Positions 23,297 through 31,687 are shown, counted from the first letter of the stretch. The stretch: 64,000 nt of DNA from Elusimicrobiota bacterium (GCA_041660925.1 JBAZVI010000005.1:186001-250000), one strand, 5' to 3'. Numbers and translations are program-made. Notes: generated by a model not told the origin, from the letters alone.

Positions 23297-24343
23297 TCAA
23301 CGGGCGCGACGAAGGCCGCGGCTCACGAACGTCCAGGCGATGAGTTTGTAAAGAAGCCGCATCCCCACGTTGGCGTCCCACTCATCCTTGCCGCCGGGGG
23401 CGGGAGCGACCTCGACGAGGTCGAAGCCCAGGATGGTCCGGCCGGAGCGGGCGAGCTCGGCGAGGATATACGAGGCCTCCGCGAACTCGAGGCCGCCGGG
23501 GACGGGGGTCCCCGTGTGCGGGCAGAGCTTGGGGTCGAGCCCGTCGATGTCGAAGCTCACCCAGACCTTCTTCGGCAGGGCGGTCACGATGTCGGAGACG
23601 GTCCTCGCGAACGGCTCCCCGGCGAAGCGGCGGCGCTTGAGCTCGTGGTCGAAGAAGACGCGGACCCGCTCCCCCTGGGAGCGGACGAAAGCGTCTTCCT
23701 GCGCGCAGTAGTCGCGGATGCCGACCTGCACGAGCGTCTTGACGCGCGGCAGGCGGACGAGCGCGTTGCGCATGATGGAGGCGTGGGAGCCGACGAAGCC
23801 CTCGTAGGCGTCGCGCGTGTCGGAGTGCGCGTCGAAATGGAGGAGGCCGAAGTCCCCGTGCACCTCGCCGGCGGCCTGGAAGGCGCCGAAGGGCGTGGAG
23901 TGGTCCCCCCCCAGCACGCAGGCGATCTTGCCGGCGTCCATGAGCGCGCGGCACTCCCCATGGACCCAGGCGTCGAGCTCCGCGCTCAGCGCGTTGGCCG
24001 CAGAGAGCGCGGACTGCAGCGCGCGGCTCCCCTCGACCTTCCCCCCCGCGCGGATGACCTTCTGCGCGGCGGCCTTCGCCTTCCGGCTCCAGGCCCGTAC
24101 CTTCGCGGACTCGGCGCGCAGGTGGATGCCCGGCTCGTAGGGCCGTTCGACCTCAGGGTCGAAGAGGTCGATCTGCCCGCTTGCCGCGAGCAGCGCGGCG
24201 GGTCCCTCGGAGGCGCCGGCGCCGTAGGAGGTCGTCGCCTCCCACGGAACGGGCAGAAGGACGAGCGCGGCCTCTTTCTCGCTGAACGGAAGGCCGAAGA
24301 TCCCGCCTTCGTCGTCCGCCGGGGCATCGGGGTCGAAAACCAT
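23297..24343 (-). CDS. speB: Agmatinase/arginase (ureohydrolase) family protein
   Basis: A 348-residue binuclear-manganese hydrolase. The family releases urea from agmatine, arginine or related guanidino compounds. All metal-ligand motifs are present: LGGDHSTPFG, HFDAHSDTRDAYEG, and SFDIDGLDPKLCP. Residues 70-130 carry a longer helical insert than usual. The HASIMRNAL segment after the DAHSD motif fits agmatinases better than arginases, but the substrate is not certain. The promoter is near-leaderless (TATAAT 6 bases before the ATG). It is convergent with the deoxyhypusine-synthase-like gene, so the pair could serve polyamine synthesis. Confidence 0.85.
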   Translation of the reverse strand: MVFDPDAPADDEGGIFGLPFSEKEAALVLLPVPWEATTSYGAGASEGPAALLAASGQIDLFDPEVERPYEPGIHLRAESAKVRAWSRKAKAAAQKVIRAGGKVEGSRALQSALSAANALSAELDAWVHGECRALMDAGKIACVLGGDHSTPFGAFQAAGEVHGDFGLLHFDAHSDTRDAYEGFVGSHASIMRNALVRLPRVKTLVQVGIRDYCAQEDAFVRSQGERVRVFFDHELKRRRFAGEPFARTVSDIVTALPKKVWVSFDIDGLDPKLCPHTGTPVPGGLEFAEASYILAELARSGRTILGFDLVEVAPAPGGKDEWDANVGMRLLYKLIAWTFVSRGLRRAR

Positions 24344-24349
24344 GCGTGG

Positions 24350-24355
24350 ATTATA
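24350..24355 (-). promoter_or_regulatory. -10 box of the agmatinase gene (leaderless type)
   Basis: A perfect TATAAT on the minus strand ends 6 bases before the ATG at 24343. Confidence 0.6.
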
Positions 24356-24389
24356 CTCTTTCTCCCCCCTTTCATCGCCGCACGCGGTT

Positions 24390-24515
24390 TAACGCACAAA
24401 CAACACTGAATAGCTGTATATGATTACTAACAATCCAAATAACAAAATTATGATTCAATATGACTCTAAATCCACATGAATCTATATGGTTTTCACGTGA
24501 AAACTCATTGCCTTG
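24390..24515. other. AT-rich island upstream of parA
   Basis: About 125 bases with strikingly low GC in a very GC-rich genome (for example CAATCCAAATAACAAAATTA). It sits between the divergent agmatinase and parA promoters and contains a parS site. No gene. It could be an unwinding region or simply a regulatory spacer. Confidence 0.5.
24489..24504. promoter_or_regulatory. parS site 1
   Basis: The perfect 16-bp palindrome GTTTTCACGTGAAAAC matches the conserved core of bacterial parS (TTCACGTGAA). It lies directly upstream of parA, where ParB is expected to load. Confidence 0.8.
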
Positions 24516-24516
24516 A

Positions 24517-24545
24517 TTGACGCGGAGCGCTCTCAGCGATATAAT
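24517..24545 (+). promoter_or_regulatory. parAB promoter
   Basis: TTGACG (24517-24522), a 17-base spacer and TATAAT (24540-24545): a near-consensus sigma-70-type promoter. It begins 12 bases after parS site 1, so ParB bound there could affect transcription. Confidence 0.75.
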
Positions 24546-24592
24546 CAGGCAGCCCCTCCTATATATCCCCTATCCACCACCGGAAGAGACAC

Positions 24593-25378
24593 ATGACCGA
24601 GATCATCGCACTCGCGAACCAGAAAGGCGGCGTCGGGAAGACCACCACCGCCATCAACATCGCCGCGGCCCTGGCCTGCTTCGGTCAGGAGACCTTGTTG
24701 GTGGACCTGGATCCCCAAGGCAACGCGACCTCCGGGGTCGGTGTCGACAAGTCCGCGGTCGAGTTCGGGACCTACCAGGCGCTGCTGGAAGATGTGCCCG
24801 CTGAAAAAACCATCAAAGATACCGCACAGGAATTACTCGACATTATGCCGTCCAATTCGGATATGTTGGGCGCGGAGATGGCCCTTGCGGATGCGTTTTC
24901 ACGTGAAAACAGGCTGCGGGAGGCCCTCAAGAGCGTCCGGGACCTCTACAAGTTCATCATCATCGACTCCCCACCCTCTCTGGGTCTTCTCACGATCAAC
25001 GCTCTCTGCGCCGCGGACAAGGTCATCGTTCCCATCCAAGGCGAATACTACGCGCTCGAAGGCCTTGCGAGCTTTGTGCAGACGGTCAACCGCGTGAAGG
25101 AGACGATCAACCCCTCCCTGGAACTCGAAGGCGCCGTCCTGACGATGTTCGACCCGCGCCTCTCCCTGGCCCAGCAGGTCCGCGACGAGCTCTCTCGCTT
25201 CATGGGAGAGAAGCTCTTCAAGTCTTTCATCCCTCGCTCGGTACGCCTCGCGGAGGCCCCGAGTCATGGAAAGTCCATCCTGCAGTACGACCCCCGCTCG
25301 CGCGGAGGGCAGTCGTATCTCGCCGTCGCCGGCGAACTGCTCGTCCGACGCGGCTGGGATGTCGTGAAGATCGATTGA
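24593..25378 (+). CDS. parA: Chromosome-partitioning ATPase ParA/Soj
   Basis: A 261-residue MinD/ParA-type ATPase that binds DNA non-specifically and is released by ParB, moving the origin region. The deviant Walker A is KGGVGKTT at about residues 11-18, Walker A' is VDLDPQGNATSG, and the Walker B region is FIIIDSPPSLG. The length is typical of chromosomal Soj-type proteins (no N-terminal regulatory domain). The ATG follows GGAAGAGACAC. A second parS site lies inside the coding region at 24895. It is followed 9 bases later by parB. Confidence 0.96.
   Translation: MTEIIALANQKGGVGKTTTAINIAAALACFGQETLLVDLDPQGNATSGVGVDKSAVEFGTYQALLEDVPAEKTIKDTAQELLDIMPSNSDMLGAEMALADAFSRENRLREALKSVRDLYKFIIIDSPPSLGLLTINALCAADKVIVPIQGEYYALEGLASFVQTVNRVKETINPSLELEGAVLTMFDPRLSLAQQVRDELSRFMGEKLFKSFIPRSVRLAEAPSHGKSILQYDPRSRGGQSYLAVAGELLVRRGWDVVKID
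24895..24910. promoter_or_regulatory. parS site 2, inside parA
   Basis: An exact second copy of GTTTTCACGTGAAAAC, read within parA codons for FSRENR. Intragenic parS sites near the origin are known from other bacteria. Confidence 0.8.
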
Positions 25379-25387
25379 GGTGACGAC

Positions 25388-26290
25388 ATGAGACAGGCAC
25401 TCGGCAAAGGACTCGAAGCTCTGCTCCCCCGCAAGGGGGGGACGCCCACGGCGCACGCGCCGGCGCACGCCAAGGACGCCCCTACGGCGGAGTCGACCAG
25501 CAAGGTCCCCATCGGAGACGTCCGCCCGAATCGGCACCAGCCGCGCCACAGCTTCGATCAGACGAAGCTCGCGGAGATGGCCCAGACGATCAAGGAGCAT
25601 GGCCTCGCGCAGCCCATCCTGGTCACACCGCTGCCGGACGGGAAGTATGAACTCGTCGCGGGCGAGCGGCGCCTGCGCGCCGCGAAGCTCGCGGGACTCA
25701 AGGAGATCGATGTCGTCGTCCGCAAGCAGATGGGGGAGAAGGACCGGCTCGCGCTGGCCCTCATCGAGAACGTCCAGCGCGACGACCTCAACGCGGTGGA
25801 CGTCGCGCGCGCCTACCGGAACCTCATCCAGGATCACGGCCTCACGCAGACCGACCTCGCGCATCAGATGGGGAAGTCGAAGTCGGCGGTCTCGAACACC
25901 CTGCGCCTGCTCGACCTCTCGGAGGACATCCTCAAAGCCCTCGAAACCGACCAGATCACGGAAGGGCACGCCCGCGCTCTCCTGGGCGTCAGCGACCGCG
26001 TCAAGCGCACGCGCCTCTTCCACTCGATCCTGGAACGCAACCTCTCGGTGCGCGAAGTCGAGACGCTGGCGCGCGTCATGGAGACCGGACAGGTCGAAGC
26101 GCAGCACGCGCCGAACAAACGGACGCCGATGACCAAGCCGGCCGAGGTCCGCGAGATCGAGCGCAAGCTCGCGCACTCGCTGGGGATGAAGGTGGACCTG
26201 CGCACCAAGAAAGACGGCAAGAGCGGCGCCGTCGTCATCCACTTCTACAACCTCAATGACTTTGAAAAACTGATGGGGAAACTTAAATAA
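25388..26290 (+). CDS. parB: Chromosome-partitioning protein ParB/Spo0J
   Basis: A 300-residue parS-binding CTPase clamp. An N-terminal ParA-stimulating peptide (RQALGKGLEALLPRK) precedes a variable Ala/Pro linker. The CTP-binding domain shows the NRHQPR, GERRLRAAKLAG and ENVQRDDLN motifs. The helix-turn-helix that reads parS is LTQTDLAHQMGKSKSAVSNT, and a C-terminal dimerisation domain ends in FEKLMGKLK. The start follows GAGGTGACGAC. The stop overlaps the next ATG by one base (TAATG). Confidence 0.96.
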   Translation: MRQALGKGLEALLPRKGGTPTAHAPAHAKDAPTAESTSKVPIGDVRPNRHQPRHSFDQTKLAEMAQTIKEHGLAQPILVTPLPDGKYELVAGERRLRAAKLAGLKEIDVVVRKQMGEKDRLALALIENVQRDDLNAVDVARAYRNLIQDHGLTQTDLAHQMGKSKSAVSNTLRLLDLSEDILKALETDQITEGHARALLGVSDRVKRTRLFHSILERNLSVREVETLARVMETGQVEAQHAPNKRTPMTKPAEVREIERKLAHSLGMKVDLRTKKDGKSGAVVIHFYNLNDFEKLMGKLK

Positions 26291-27375
26291 TGTATATTTT
26301 TAAAGGATTATTTACTATCGCCTTCGCCCTCTGCGCGCTCGCGCCCTGCGCGCTCGCGCAGCAGGACGCCGAGCCCGTCGCGGAACCGGACTTCGAGGAC
26401 GCCGAACCGGCGCCCCGCGCTCCGGCCGCCGCGAAAGAGGAGGTCGTGCGTCAGCCCCTGGTCCTCTCGCTGGCCGAGAACATCAACGACTTCGGCCGCT
26501 TCGCGGACGGTGGTTCGGATTCCAACTGGTTCATCGGCTTCAACAACGCGTGGATCGTGAAGCTTCCGCCCGCGCCTCCCGGCGACTACGCGCGGGCCTT
26601 CGTCGGCGCTCGCATCGGCCGCGCGAAGTCGCAGCCGCTGGCCGAACGGCCCTGGGAGCGCACGCTCGTCCCCGGACAGGTCTACATGGGCGTCTCGCAG
26701 ACGCCCTCCTACGGCACGGAGAAGAGCTTCTTCCTCGCCGAGACCGCCGACATCCCCGCGGAGACCGACGCGAGCGTCAACATGCCGGGCACGGGCCGCT
26801 CGGAGTGGTTCTGGGCCGAGGTGCCGCCGGGCCTGGTCTCCTTCGACCGTCCCAACTACCTCATCATCTGGTCTCCGACGCGGGAGTTCCGCGACGCGCT
26901 CCACTCTCCCATCCTGGCGGGCCTGGAGACCCCGGCGTCCGCGAAGGGGGAGGAGACGCGGGCCTGGAACAACCATTCCATCCAGGGCGTCCCGCCGCGC
27001 TCGGAGCAGGACGCGCTTCAGGTCCCCATCAACAACCTGCGCCCGGCGCTCGCTCTCAAGCTCGTTCCCGCGGGACTGCGCGGAGCGGTGCGCCTGAGCG
27101 CCTTCAGCGTGCGCCCCTCGGGCGAGGGCTGGGTCGCCCGTTTCAGCGTCGAAGGCCGCGACATCGACGCGGCCTGGCTGGAGGCCTCGCAGGACGAGCT
27201 GGAATGGAAGCGGGTCACCCCGCTTCTGCGCCGCCCGCCCTACATCTCCACCCTCGCGAAGGGCTCGCTGCCCGCGCGGGGCGCCTACCTGCGCGCGGCG
27301 GCCCGCGACTTCTCCGCCGTCGAGAATCACAGCTCGTCGGTTTACGTCGGCCCCTCCTCCGATGGCCCGCGCTGA
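26290..27375 (+). CDS. Exported protein, unknown, in the parAB operon
   Basis: A 361-residue protein with a signal peptide (MYIFKGLFTIAFALCALAPCALA), an acidic Pro/Ala segment (residues 25-50) and a beta-rich mature domain (LSLAENINDFGRF, NSNWFIGFNNAWIVKL-like strands, AFVGARIGRAKSQP). The first codons are unusually AT-rich for this genome. No family was recognised. The start overlaps the parB stop and the end overlaps asd by 14 bases, so it is co-transcribed with both. Confidence 0.65.
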   Translation: MYIFKGLFTIAFALCALAPCALAQQDAEPVAEPDFEDAEPAPRAPAAAKEEVVRQPLVLSLAENINDFGRFADGGSDSNWFIGFNNAWIVKLPPAPPGDYARAFVGARIGRAKSQPLAERPWERTLVPGQVYMGVSQTPSYGTEKSFFLAETADIPAETDASVNMPGTGRSEWFWAEVPPGLVSFDRPNYLIIWSPTREFRDALHSPILAGLETPASAKGEETRAWNNHSIQGVPPRSEQDALQVPINNLRPALALKLVPAGLRGAVRLSAFSVRPSGEGWVARFSVEGRDIDAAWLEASQDELEWKRVTPLLRRPPYISTLAKGSLPARGAYLRAAARDFSAVENHSSSVYVGPSSDGPR

Positions 27376-28414
27376 GGGGGGGCTTCGCGTCGGCGTCGTC
27401 GGGGCCACCGGCCTCGTCGGACGCATCCTGCTCGACCTGCTCGTCGAGCGGCGCTTCCCCGTCGGCGAACTGCGCCCCTTCGGCTCGGGCCGCGCGGGCG
27501 CACGCGCGCGCTTCCGCGGCCGCGCGCTGCCCTGCCCGGCGCCTTCGCTCGCGGCCCTCAAGGCCTGCGACCTCGTCTTCCTCGTCTCCAGCGACGAGGT
27601 CTCCAGACGCTTCGGCCGGGCCCTCGCCCGGGAAGGGGTCTGGGTCCTCGACGACTCCTCGGCCTTCCGGCTCGACCCCGCGGTCCCGCTCGTCATCCCC
27701 GAGGTGAACGCCTCGGCGCTCTCGCCGCACCGCCGCCTGGTGGCCGGTCCCAACTGCACCCTCACCGGCGCGGCCGTCGCCGGGGCCCCGCTGCTCCGCA
27801 AGGCCGGCCTCGCCGCGGTGCGCATCGCGTCCTATCAAGCCGTCTCGGGCGCCGGCCGCGAGGCGCTCGAGGAGTACCATGCCCAGGCCCGCCGCGCGGC
27901 CCGGCTCGCCGGCCGCCGCGGACCGCTCGACGTGCCCTCCGCCCCGCGCGCACGCGCGCTCCCGCGCCCCATCGCCCTCAACGTCTTCCCGCAGGTCGGC
28001 TCCTTCGATCGGAAGGGGGACTCGGGGGAGGAGTTCAAGGTCCGCGAGGAGCTGCGCAAGATCTGGGGACTGCCCCGCCTGCCGGTCTCCGTGACCGCCG
28101 TGCGCGTCCCCGTCGTGCGCGGCCATTCGCTCTCCCTCTGGCTGGAGACCCGGCGGCCTCTCGCTCCCGGCGCCGCCCGCGCGCTCCTCGCGAAGACCCC
28201 GGGGCTTCGGCTGTGGAAGGAGGGGGACTACCCGACTCCGCTCGACGCCGCCGGCACCGCGCCGGTCCACGTGGGTCGCCTGCGCGCGGGGACCTCCGGA
28301 CGCGAACTCGCGCTCTGGGTCGTCTCCGACAACCTCCTCAAAGGAGCCGCGCTCAACTCCGTGCAGACGGCCGAGCTCCTGCTGCTGAAAGGCTGGCTCA
28401 AGAAGCGCCTATAA
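27362..28414 (+). CDS. asd: Aspartate-semialdehyde dehydrogenase
   Basis: A 350-residue enzyme that makes aspartate semialdehyde for lysine/diaminopimelate, threonine and methionine synthesis. N-terminal Rossmann motif VGVVGATGLVGRILLDLL; the catalytic Cys is in GPNCTLTG; the substrate-binding region is YQAVSGAGREALEE; the catalytic His is in RVPVVRGHS. The length is normal. It overlaps the previous gene by 14 bases, so its ATG lies inside that gene. A TATAAT box for the next gene spans its stop codon. Confidence 0.95.
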   Translation: MARAEGGLRVGVVGATGLVGRILLDLLVERRFPVGELRPFGSGRAGARARFRGRALPCPAPSLAALKACDLVFLVSSDEVSRRFGRALAREGVWVLDDSSAFRLDPAVPLVIPEVNASALSPHRRLVAGPNCTLTGAAVAGAPLLRKAGLAAVRIASYQAVSGAGREALEEYHAQARRAARLAGRRGPLDVPSAPRARALPRPIALNVFPQVGSFDRKGDSGEEFKVREELRKIWGLPRLPVSVTAVRVPVVRGHSLSLWLETRRPLAPGAARALLAKTPGLRLWKEGDYPTPLDAAGTAPVHVGRLRAGTSGRELALWVVSDNLLKGAALNSVQTAELLLLKGWLKKRL

Positions 28415-28415
28415 T
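28410..28415 (+). promoter_or_regulatory. -10 box over the asd stop codon
   Basis: TATAAT overlaps the asd stop and lies 9 bases before the GTG at 28425. The gap is GGAGGAGCC, so a Shine-Dalgarno is also present; the box could be fortuitous. Confidence 0.35.
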
Positions 28416-28424
28416 GGAGGAGCC

Positions 28425-29327
28425 GTGAAAATCCTTCCCTTCCTCTTCGCCGCACTCCTCGGTCCCCTCGCCGCCCAGACGCCTTCCAGCGCGCCGGTTC
28501 CCGCGCAGGCCCTCCAGGGTCAGCCGCCGCCCACGCCCGGGAGCGTGCTCCTCGCTCCCGACGGTCGCTTCCGCTGGGTCGAGGGCGAGGACGCCGTCTT
28601 TGTTCGGACCGACGACGGCTCCGAACGCCGCGTCCGCCTCCCCTCTCCACTCGAGAAAGCCGCACGGCGCCGCGTCCTCTTCGCCGCCGGGGCCCGCCAC
28701 TTCTGCGTCCTCGAGGAGAAAGACAGCGACTTCGGCCTGCACGTGAACGCGCGCAAAGGCGCGAAGAACGCCAAGGCCCTGCTCCTCTCCTCGACGCTGC
28801 GCCTCATCGACGAGCGCGGCCGGCCGCTCTGGGCGCGGCCGCTCCCCGAGAAGGCCATCGTCGGCAAGGCCTCCGAGGCCCGGATCCTGGCCCTGGCCGG
28901 CGACGGCACGACGGCCATCCTCCTCCAGGACATCGACCCCTACAACAAGGTCCGGCCGCTGCTCATGGTCTTCGACGCCCGCGGCCGCGAACTGCGCGCT
29001 CTCGACTACGCGCAGTGGACCCGCGTCGACGAGTTCGCGCTCTCCGCCGACGGCCGCGCGCTCGCCGTGCGCGGCTTCGGGCTCGTGCCCGAGGACGCCG
29101 ATTGGAGCAAGGCCGTCGGCGTCTATCCGCTCAACGGCAGGGCCAAGCCCCGCATCGCCGCCGCCCCGAAGGCCGAGGAGAGCCGCGAGCTTCGCGGCTT
29201 CGACAAGGACCTCTGGGTCTGCTGCGTCAAGGAGGGGGGGACGCTCTCGGCCCTCGGGCCCGCCGGGGAGAAGACTCCCGTCGATCCCGCCGAGGCCGAC
29301 CGCCGCTTCGGAACGAGGGGAAGATGA
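28425..29327 (+). CDS. Exported beta-propeller-like protein, unknown
   Basis: A 300-residue protein with a signal peptide (MKILPFLFAALLGPLAA). Repeated short beta segments of propeller type follow: LLAPDGRFRWVEGEDAVF, LRLIDERGRPLWARPL, LMVFDARGRELRALDYA, FALSADGRALAVRGFG. The GTG start has GGAGGAG 3-9 bases upstream. The stop overlaps the next gene by ATGA. The partner gene encodes a protein with FG-GAP-like Asp turns, so the two may act together outside the cytoplasm. Confidence 0.65.
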   Translation: MKILPFLFAALLGPLAAQTPSSAPVPAQALQGQPPPTPGSVLLAPDGRFRWVEGEDAVFVRTDDGSERRVRLPSPLEKAARRRVLFAAGARHFCVLEEKDSDFGLHVNARKGAKNAKALLLSSTLRLIDERGRPLWARPLPEKAIVGKASEARILALAGDGTTAILLQDIDPYNKVRPLLMVFDARGRELRALDYAQWTRVDEFALSADGRALAVRGFGLVPEDADWSKAVGVYPLNGRAKPRIAAAPKAEESRELRGFDKDLWVCCVKEGGTLSALGPAGEKTPVDPAEADRRFGTRGR

Positions 29328-30205
29328 GAGCGCTCCCCCTGCTGCTCGCGTTCGCGCTTTCCGCGGTCCCGTCCTTCGCCGTCCCGCCGGGCGACCCCCT
29401 CGCCCGGGAGCTCGCGCGCCTCTCGAAGGAAGGCTTCACCGACGTCCAGCGCGCCGACGCGAAGGTCCGGGAAGGCCTCCTCAGCGCGCTCGTCGTGCGC
29501 CGCTCCGACGGAGGGGGTTCGCGCCTGCTCGTCTACCTCAGCGGCGACGCCAAAGCGCGCCTCCTCCACTTCGAGCCCTCGCTGGCGGGCATCCGCCTCT
29601 CGGCGCTGCATGTCGACGGGACCCTGCCCGACCTGGCCGGCGACGGCTCGCGTACGATCGCCTACGTGGTCAGCTTCTCCGGGCTCGAACAGGACGCGCT
29701 CGTGCTGCTGCGCTACGGCAAGGGCCGCGTCGAGCGGCTCGGAAAGCCCATGCCCTTCACCGATTTCGAGGACGTGGACGTCGACGGGAACCTCGAGCTC
29801 GTACGCCGCGAGAAGCCCCTGGGCCGCTTCTTTTCCATGGACTGCGAGTCCTTCTTCACGATGGCCGGCAAGGCCGAGAAGACGACCATCCTCCTCCTCA
29901 AGGGCCGCCGGCTCGTCGACGTCTCCGCGCGCTATCCCGCCTTCTACCGCGCGCACATGGGCCGCCTCGAAACGGAGCTCGCCTCCAACGACCCGATGAA
30001 GACCCAGCGCTTCGAGGACTACCTGAGCACCTCGCTCGCCTTGTACTTCGACTACGAGACGCTCGGCCGCAGGAAAGAGGGTTACGACCGCCTGCGCAAG
30101 GCGTACAAGCTCCCACGCGCCGCCCCGTCGGGGATCCGCTCCTGCGCCGACAAGATGGGCGCCGAGCTGCGCCAGAAGCTGAATGTACCCAGCGATTGGG
30201 ATTAG
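29324..30205 (+). CDS. Exported protein with FG-GAP/VCBS-like Asp turns
   Basis: A 293-residue protein with a signal peptide (MRALPLLLAFALSAVPSFA). Two segments, LPDLAGDGSRTIAYVVSF and FTDFEDVDVDGNLELVRR, resemble the calcium-binding Asp turns of FG-GAP/VCBS propeller blades. The C-terminal 100 residues are helical and contain two cysteines. The ATG at 29324 lies in the previous stop (ATGA). It is convergent with serS across the terminator at 30279. Confidence 0.65.
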   Translation: MRALPLLLAFALSAVPSFAVPPGDPLARELARLSKEGFTDVQRADAKVREGLLSALVVRRSDGGGSRLLVYLSGDAKARLLHFEPSLAGIRLSALHVDGTLPDLAGDGSRTIAYVVSFSGLEQDALVLLRYGKGRVERLGKPMPFTDFEDVDVDGNLELVRREKPLGRFFSMDCESFFTMAGKAEKTTILLLKGRRLVDVSARYPAFYRAHMGRLETELASNDPMKTQRFEDYLSTSLALYFDYETLGRRKEGYDRLRKAYKLPRAAPSGIRSCADKMGAELRQKLNVPSDWD

Positions 30206-30220
30206 GCCGTACCTGAAGTT

Positions 30221-30270
30221 CCTTATTGTCCTCCCCCGCGGGGAGGGCAGGGTGGGGGGAAGTCCCTAAG
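30221..30270 (+). repeat. Dispersed C/G-rich repeat, copy B
   Basis: Begins CCTTATTGTCCTCCCCCGCG, followed by a GGGGAGGGCAGGGTGGGGGG tail. It faces copy C (30311-30358) as an inverted repeat, with a terminator between them. Confidence 0.5.
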
Positions 30271-30278
30271 AAAAGAAG

Positions 30279-30303
30279 AAGGCCCGCATCAGCGGGCCTT
30301 TTT
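30279..30303. terminator. Bidirectional terminator
   Basis: A 9-bp stem AAGGCCCGC/GCGGGCCTT with loop ATCA, followed by TTTCC on the plus strand and preceded by an A-rich tract (AAGAAAAGAAG) that gives Ts on the minus strand. The 22-base stem-loop is identical to the one at 57193. Confidence 0.85.
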
Positions 30304-30310
30304 CCATTCT

Positions 30311-30358
30311 TGGGGATCCGCCCCCCTCCTGCCTCCCCCGTGGGGGGAGACAATGAGG
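30311..30358 (-). repeat. Dispersed C/G-rich repeat, copy C
   Basis: Read on the minus strand it starts CCTCATTGTCTCCCCCCACG and repeats copy B with a few changes, so B and C are inverted around the terminator. Confidence 0.5.
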
Positions 30359-30364
30359 AAACTG

Positions 30365-31687
30365 TCAGACGCCCGTGACCTTATCACCCCCGAAGTAGGG
30401 CCGCAGCACCTCGGGCACCAGCACGCTCCCGTCCGCCTGCTGGAAGTTCTCCAGGATGGCTGCGAAGATGCGTCCGACGGCGAGCCCCGAGCCGTTGAGG
30501 GTGTGGACGAACTCCGGCGCGTCCTTGGGCCCGCGGCGCATGCGCGCGTTCATCCGGCGCGCTTGGAAGTCCCCGCAGTTCGAGCACGAGGAGACTTCGC
30601 GGTAGCGGCCCTCGCCGGGGAAGAAGACCTCGAGGTCGTAGGTCTTGCAGGCGCCGAAGCCGATGTCGGCGGTGCAGAGCTCGAGGACGCGGTGGGGCAG
30701 CCCGAGCTTGAGGAGCACGCTCTCGGCGTCCTTCGTCAGGCGCTCGAGGGCCTCCGGGGAGTCCTCGGGCCGCGTGATCCAGACGAGCTCGACCTTGTCG
30801 AACTGGTGGTTGCGGATGAGCCCCTTCACGTCCTTTCCGTACGAGCCCGACTCCTGACGGAAGCAGGGAGTGAGCGCCGTGAGCTTGAGCGGGAGCTTTG
30901 AGGCGTCGAGGATGTCTCCGCGTACGGTGTTCGTCAGCGGGACCTCGGCGGTCGGGATCAGGAAGCGGACATCCTTCGCGACCCCTTCGGCCCCTTCCTT
31001 CTCGGCGTGCTGTCCGGTCTTGTAGAGGTCCGCCTCGAACTTGGGAAGCTGACCGGTGCCTTCAAGGACCTCGGGCAGAACGAGATAGGGGACCCAGTGC
31101 TCGAGATAGCCGTTCTCCTTCGTCTGGTGGTCGAGCATGAACTGCGCGAGGGCGCGCTCGAGGCGGGCGCCGGCGCCCTTGAGCAGGGCGAAGCGCGCGC
31201 CGGAGAGCTTCGCGGCGAGCGCGAAGTCGAGTATGCCCAGCTTCTCCCCGACGGCGGCATGATCGAGGGCCTTGAAGGGGAGCTTGGTCGGCTCGGCGCC
31301 GAGCCGCACGACTTTATTGTCCTCTTCCGACTTCCCGACGGGGCAGCTGGGATGAGGAAGGTTGGGGATGGAGAGGAGGCAGTCGCGCACCTCGGTCTCG
31401 ACGGCGGAGAGCCGCGCTTCCTTCTCGGGCATGGCCGTCTTGAGGACGGCGACCTCGTCCATGAGGCGCTTCGCTTCGGCCTCGTCCTTCTTCGCCTTGG
31501 CCGCGCCGACGGCCTTCGAGACCTCGTTGCGGCGCGCGCGCAGGTCCTCGACCTCCTTGAGCAGGGCCCGGTGGGCTCCGTCGAGCTCGAGATACTTCTC
31601 CAGAGCGGGGAGATAGCGTCCCCCGCGGTCGCGCACGCCCTGCCGGGCCCTCTCGCTCTCCGTGCGCAGGATCTTAGGATCGTTCAT
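30365..31687 (-). CDS. serS: Seryl-tRNA synthetase
   Basis: A 440-residue class II synthetase that charges tRNA-Ser (and tRNA-Sec if present). The N-terminal long antiparallel coiled-coil arm at about residues 30-105 contacts the tRNA variable arm. The catalytic core has motif 2 (TPCFRQESGSYGKDVKGLIR) and motif 3 (GSGLAVGRIFAAILEN). The length is normal. The ATG at 31687 is set by the conserved N-terminus and overlaps the stop of an exported-protein gene by ATGA. Confidence 0.96.
   Translation of the reverse strand: MNDPKILRTESERARQGVRDRGGRYLPALEKYLELDGAHRALLKEVEDLRARRNEVSKAVGAAKAKKDEAEAKRLMDEVAVLKTAMPEKEARLSAVETEVRDCLLSIPNLPHPSCPVGKSEEDNKVVRLGAEPTKLPFKALDHAAVGEKLGILDFALAAKLSGARFALLKGAGARLERALAQFMLDHQTKENGYLEHWVPYLVLPEVLEGTGQLPKFEADLYKTGQHAEKEGAEGVAKDVRFLIPTAEVPLTNTVRGDILDASKLPLKLTALTPCFRQESGSYGKDVKGLIRNHQFDKVELVWITRPEDSPEALERLTKDAESVLLKLGLPHRVLELCTADIGFGACKTYDLEVFFPGEGRYREVSSCSNCGDFQARRMNARMRRGPKDAPEFVHTLNGSGLAVGRIFAAILENFQQADGSVLVPEVLRPYFGGDKVTGV

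Noticed and set aside
22986..23381. 131-residue minus-strand frame over the agmatinase end
   Set aside because: It is in a different frame from both the agmatinase and the zinc ribbon; the composition is Arg/Pro-rich junk.
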